DNA of 64,000 bases from Datisca glomerata (taxonomy: Eukaryota; Streptophyta; Magnoliopsida; Cucurbitales; Datiscaceae): assembly GCA_003255025.1 (NCBI GenBank), contig QANY01006259.1, forward strand, positions 248,001-312,000. The letters run 5' to 3'. The notes under the pieces were generated by a model, which was given only the letters and a program-made list of their open reading frames with translations, had not been told where the DNA came from and searched no databases. The position numbers were made by a program, and so were the translations under genes. Positions within the stretch are counted from its first letter, which is position 1. Each line of letters opens with the position of its first letter. Shown one piece after another: positions 61,211-64,000 of the stretch.

Positions 61211-62330
61211 GGCGTAATTCAAATTTATGTATAGTAGTACTTCCTTAATTTGAAAATAGTTTTGATAGCGCCCTATTTTCAAGAAAAATTAAAATCTAAA
61301 TTGTATATATTACAATCTCACCATATTATAAAATTTCTTAATCTTCCTCCATAAGATTTAGGAGATAATTTTAAATTAAATGATCAATAAGATAATAACA
61401 AAAAATTTTAAACAATATTATAAAAATTATTTTTAAAATTCTTAAATTATTCACGCATATCTTATAAGTAAATATATTAAAAATTAAAATAAAATCACAG
61501 AAAATTTATACTATAAATGAATATGATGGTAATGATTTCCTTAAATTTTAATAGAATATTAGGTACCTGGCACGTGTTCGGTTGTAATAGTATGTTCCGA
61601 TGTTATTAATCACATATGTAATAAGACTAAAAGAAAAATTATCATCATAGTTCCTAACAAGTTACATAAAGATGTACAATAATAAATATTTCATAATGTT
61701 TCCGTATATTATACAATAACAAAACCTACAAAGGCATTGACTTTTATTCTATTTATATTATATAGATATTATTAATTTATATCTACACTCCGAAATTTTT
61801 TACAGTTCAGTATACTCCAAAAAGAAGAAAACAATCTCAACCTCCTCAATTTGTTACTCCGCCAACAGAGGATTTCTCGTCCATGAAAATATGGTTGGGT
61901 TAGTTTTCGAATATACTCCATAATATAGGCGACGTTCCTAGCAAGATGCTCTTGATTAGGAGGTCCGTCCGTGTTGGCAAAAGGCTCTCAAGCAGACGAC
62001 GAATGATTTTGATGGCTTCTTGTTCTTCATCAACACACGGTTCTTTAATTGGTAGTGTCATACTGAATAAATAAGAGACTATATCAAAATACATAATACA
62101 AATTTAAGTCTTACAAAATCAAAAAAAAATTAACTTATATCAAAATAGAAAATCAATATAAAAATCCGACTCATCATTCAAAAATATTTTAAACTACCAT
62201 TAGGAACATAGACAAATACTTCGAATAGAACACTTCAAAGCTTAGCAAATTCCTAAAAATAAAGAGAGAGATATAAAATCAATAAGACAACATAGTCAAA
62301 TTTTCAATATTTAAAAGGGTAAACTACAGT
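61211..62330. other. AT-rich intergenic DNA
   Basis: Very AT-rich to about 61,560. A 64-codon minus frame at 61,900-62,094 (with EEQEAIKIIRRLLESLLPTR) has balanced composition and could be a small gene fragment, but no family or splice signal was recognised. Confidence 0.4.
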
Positions 62331-62530
62331 TGTGCCCCCTATAGTTTAGGGTAATTTTTTTAGAGCATACACTTTAATAATTTATAAAGTAGACCATACA
62401 GTTACATTTTCATTCACGTTAGACCTTCTGTAACACATTCGCTTAAAAATAATAATGGTCTGTCACAGTGTGTCTACGCAGCATTACGTGACAAGTAGGT
62501 TAACGCCACATCAGCTTTTTAGTAACCCAC
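62331..62530. repeat. Possible dispersed repeat
   Basis: GTAAACTACAGTTGTGCCCC then TATAGTTTAGGGTAA resembles a sequence scattered widely in plant genomes near genes. The class is not known to me; only one copy is in this window. Confidence 0.3.
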
Positions 62531-63218
62531 TGCCACGTGGGATTAAATCCCCAAGATACATTTAATTCCCCCATTTCTTTCTTCTTCCTCCTCCCTCGTT
62601 CACAAAATCTACTGGCTTTTTTCAGAGTTCTTCTTCTTTCTCTTCATTCGCGAGCAGACCCGAGTTCTTCTTCCTCCCTCTTTGTAGGTTCTATCTTGTT
62701 AAAGTTTTCATCTTTTTTCAATTTGTTTTGAAATTTTCACAAGAGATTCCTAGTGAAATCTTTTCAATTTCTTTTGAAATCTTCTTTTGCAAGATGAATT
62801 TTGCCCTATTGTTTTAGTGATTAGTGATTCAATTATCAGGGGGTTATAAATGACATAAAAATACATGTATTCTTACAAATTAACTAACACGGTATGAAAA
62901 AACTTGTTGTTGCTTTACATGGTATGGCATTTAGGAGAAATTTTGAATCCACTAGTGATCTAGGCTAATATAAATCCACAACTAAATTGCGAGATGTAAG
63001 ATTTTCTTAAAGAAAACAAGAAAACCAAGAACTGGTCCACACGATTATTTGTTTGTATGCAAATAGTGAAAATATATATTAGGGTAAATGAATTTGGATG
63101 TCGTCGAGATTTAGGGTAAATTTTTGAGTTCGAGATTAGGGTAAATGTTTGATAATTTCTCATTAATTTCTCATATTATTTGTTTTAGTTGGGGTTATAA
63201 ATGTACTAGATTATTGGT
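62531..63218 (+). promoter_or_regulatory. Upstream region of the GRF pseudogene, with G-box
   Basis: CACGTG, the plant G-box, is at 62,534-62,539. It is followed at 62,570-62,720 by CT-rich sequence typical of a plant 5' leader (TTCTTCTTCCTCCTCCCTCG, later GAGTTCTTCTTCCTCCCTC). This may be the leader of a neighbouring gene or of the GRF gene with a long 5' intron. No coding start is convincing before 63,219. Confidence 0.35.
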
Positions 63219-63690
63219 ATGGCTTCTTCAACCTCAACGACATCCGTCTCACATGAACGTTGACGACTACCAATTTGCTATTGTGGAGTTGCTGCTCAGA
63301 TCAGAACATCATGGACACAAACAAACCCAGAGAGGAAATTTTTTTATTGTTAAGCATACTTGGTGAGCCTATACTATAATAGTTTACGATTTTACTGAAC
63401 GTTTGGAATATCTATCTACTATTATATTGTTTTACTATTAGGGTGGGGATGATCCAGGTTGTGGATATTTTACTTGGTGCGAAGATGATTTACCAAATTC
63501 AAAAGAAATGATTAAGCTTTTGAAGAAAAGTTTGAAATCGTTGAATGAACAACATCATATCCAAAATGAAGAGGATGTGGTTGTTTCTAGTATTTATCAC
63601 GGCTTTGTAATTGTGTTTATGTTATTAATAGGAAGCCCCAAAGAAGATGTTAGTAGTGGTTTATCTAGGTGTGTTCATGACATTATGTAG
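63219..63690 (+). pseudogene. GRF-type zinc-finger protein, two exons, two in-frame stops
   Basis: GRF zinc fingers are a nucleic-acid-binding fold named for conserved Gly-Arg-Phe. Exon 1 (63,219-63,362) starts ATGGCTTCTTCAACC, as many plant members do (MASSTSTTS), then reads RLPICYCGVAAQIRTSWT and TNPERKFFYC. It ends in frame at a GTGAGC donor. Exon 2 (63,442-63,690), after a TTACTATTAG acceptor, reads GCGYFTWCEDDLPNSKEMI, a lysine-rich helix and a hydrophobic segment near the C-terminus, to a TAG. The four zinc ligands (CYC, C, C) are present. Codon 15 (TGA, 63,261-63,263) and codon 45 (TAA, 63,351-63,353) are stops. Both exons are multiples of three and splice phase 0. The total of 131 codons suits the small plant GRF proteins, many of which end in a membrane segment. 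The intact zinc ligands suggest recent loss, or errors at two bases. Confidence 0.85.
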
Positions 63691-64000
63691 TAGTCAACTT
63701 ATTTGGTACTCTTTCAGTGTAACTGATGTCACAATATGGATTAACTATGAATGAACATTTCTACTTATCTGGTACTTCAATTATGAATGAGCTTAGTCTT
63801 CTAAAATCGGCATGAGTGCCAAACCTTCATACAAGCTACAAAAGAAATAATTCAAAGTAGGAGTATAGCTGCAGTTTTTATGGAACTCATGTAAGCTCAC
63901 TGGTTCAATCCAATTTCTTATTGTCCATCACAATGTGAACTTTCAATTTTAGTCATCCATAATCCTGTTTCCACTATCTATTACATAAAAAATACATCCA
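63691..64000. other. 3' flank, nothing seen
   Basis: AT-rich sequence after the GRF frame. It may be 3' untranslated DNA. No gene, repeat or clear polyadenylation site was assigned. Confidence 0.4.

Noticed and set aside
1..64000. Telomeric or rDNA sequence
   Set aside because: No TTTAGGG arrays and no rRNA-like stretches were seen on either strand.

Overview
The window looks like nuclear DNA of a flowering plant, probably a eudicot. It is AT-rich and has plant splice signals. It carries CACTA, Ty3/gypsy and LINE remnants, a fragment resembling the plastid protein LQY1, and a plant-type GRF zinc-finger gene. I found no intact ordinary protein-coding gene; almost everything is repeat, transposon or broken gene. 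The species cannot be told from the sequence.

Layout. (1) 1-9,000 is a transposon nest: two foldback (MITE-like) elements, a complete-looking 3,850-bp CACTA element (2256-6105, 3-bp target duplication AAC) and, on the minus strand, a decayed Ty3/gypsy retrotransposon (polypurine tract and LTR start near 6,230, reverse transcriptase 7,240-8,230, protease 8,440-8,830). The CACTA element appears to sit inside the LTR. (2) 9,020-18,738 is nearly 10 kb of purine/pyrimidine simple sequence: CT-rich to 9,530, then GA-rich, broken once by a 590-bp AT-rich island. The long right part is organised in blocks of about 1.6-2.0 kb. (3) 18,739-24,830 is a satellite array of about 16 monomers of roughly 370 bp, with higher-order duplications inside it. 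(4) About 25,150-59,520 is a local tandem array built from a multi-part, exon-like unit on the minus strand. A 7.6-7.8 kb composite unit (about 33,760-41,330, then 41,330-49,110, then a truncated third copy to about 52,760) is nearly identical between copies, while both flanks hold older, diverged copies. Each unit carries a long pyrimidine tract (purine on the minus strand) directly before the same splice-acceptor-like site. (5) 59,521-64,000 has a 5'-truncated LQY1-like pseudogene (minus, 60,698-61,023), AT-rich intergenic DNA and a two-exon GRF zinc-finger pseudogene (plus, 63,219-63,690) with two in-frame stops.

The most interesting reading is a chain of repeat births in one locus. A gene-like unit was duplicated in tandem. 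A short segment resembling part of that unit appears to have become the 370-bp satellite next door. The purine tracts grew in step with the duplications. The protein family of the duplicated unit was not recognised. All positions for repeat-unit edges are by eye and good to a few tens of bases.
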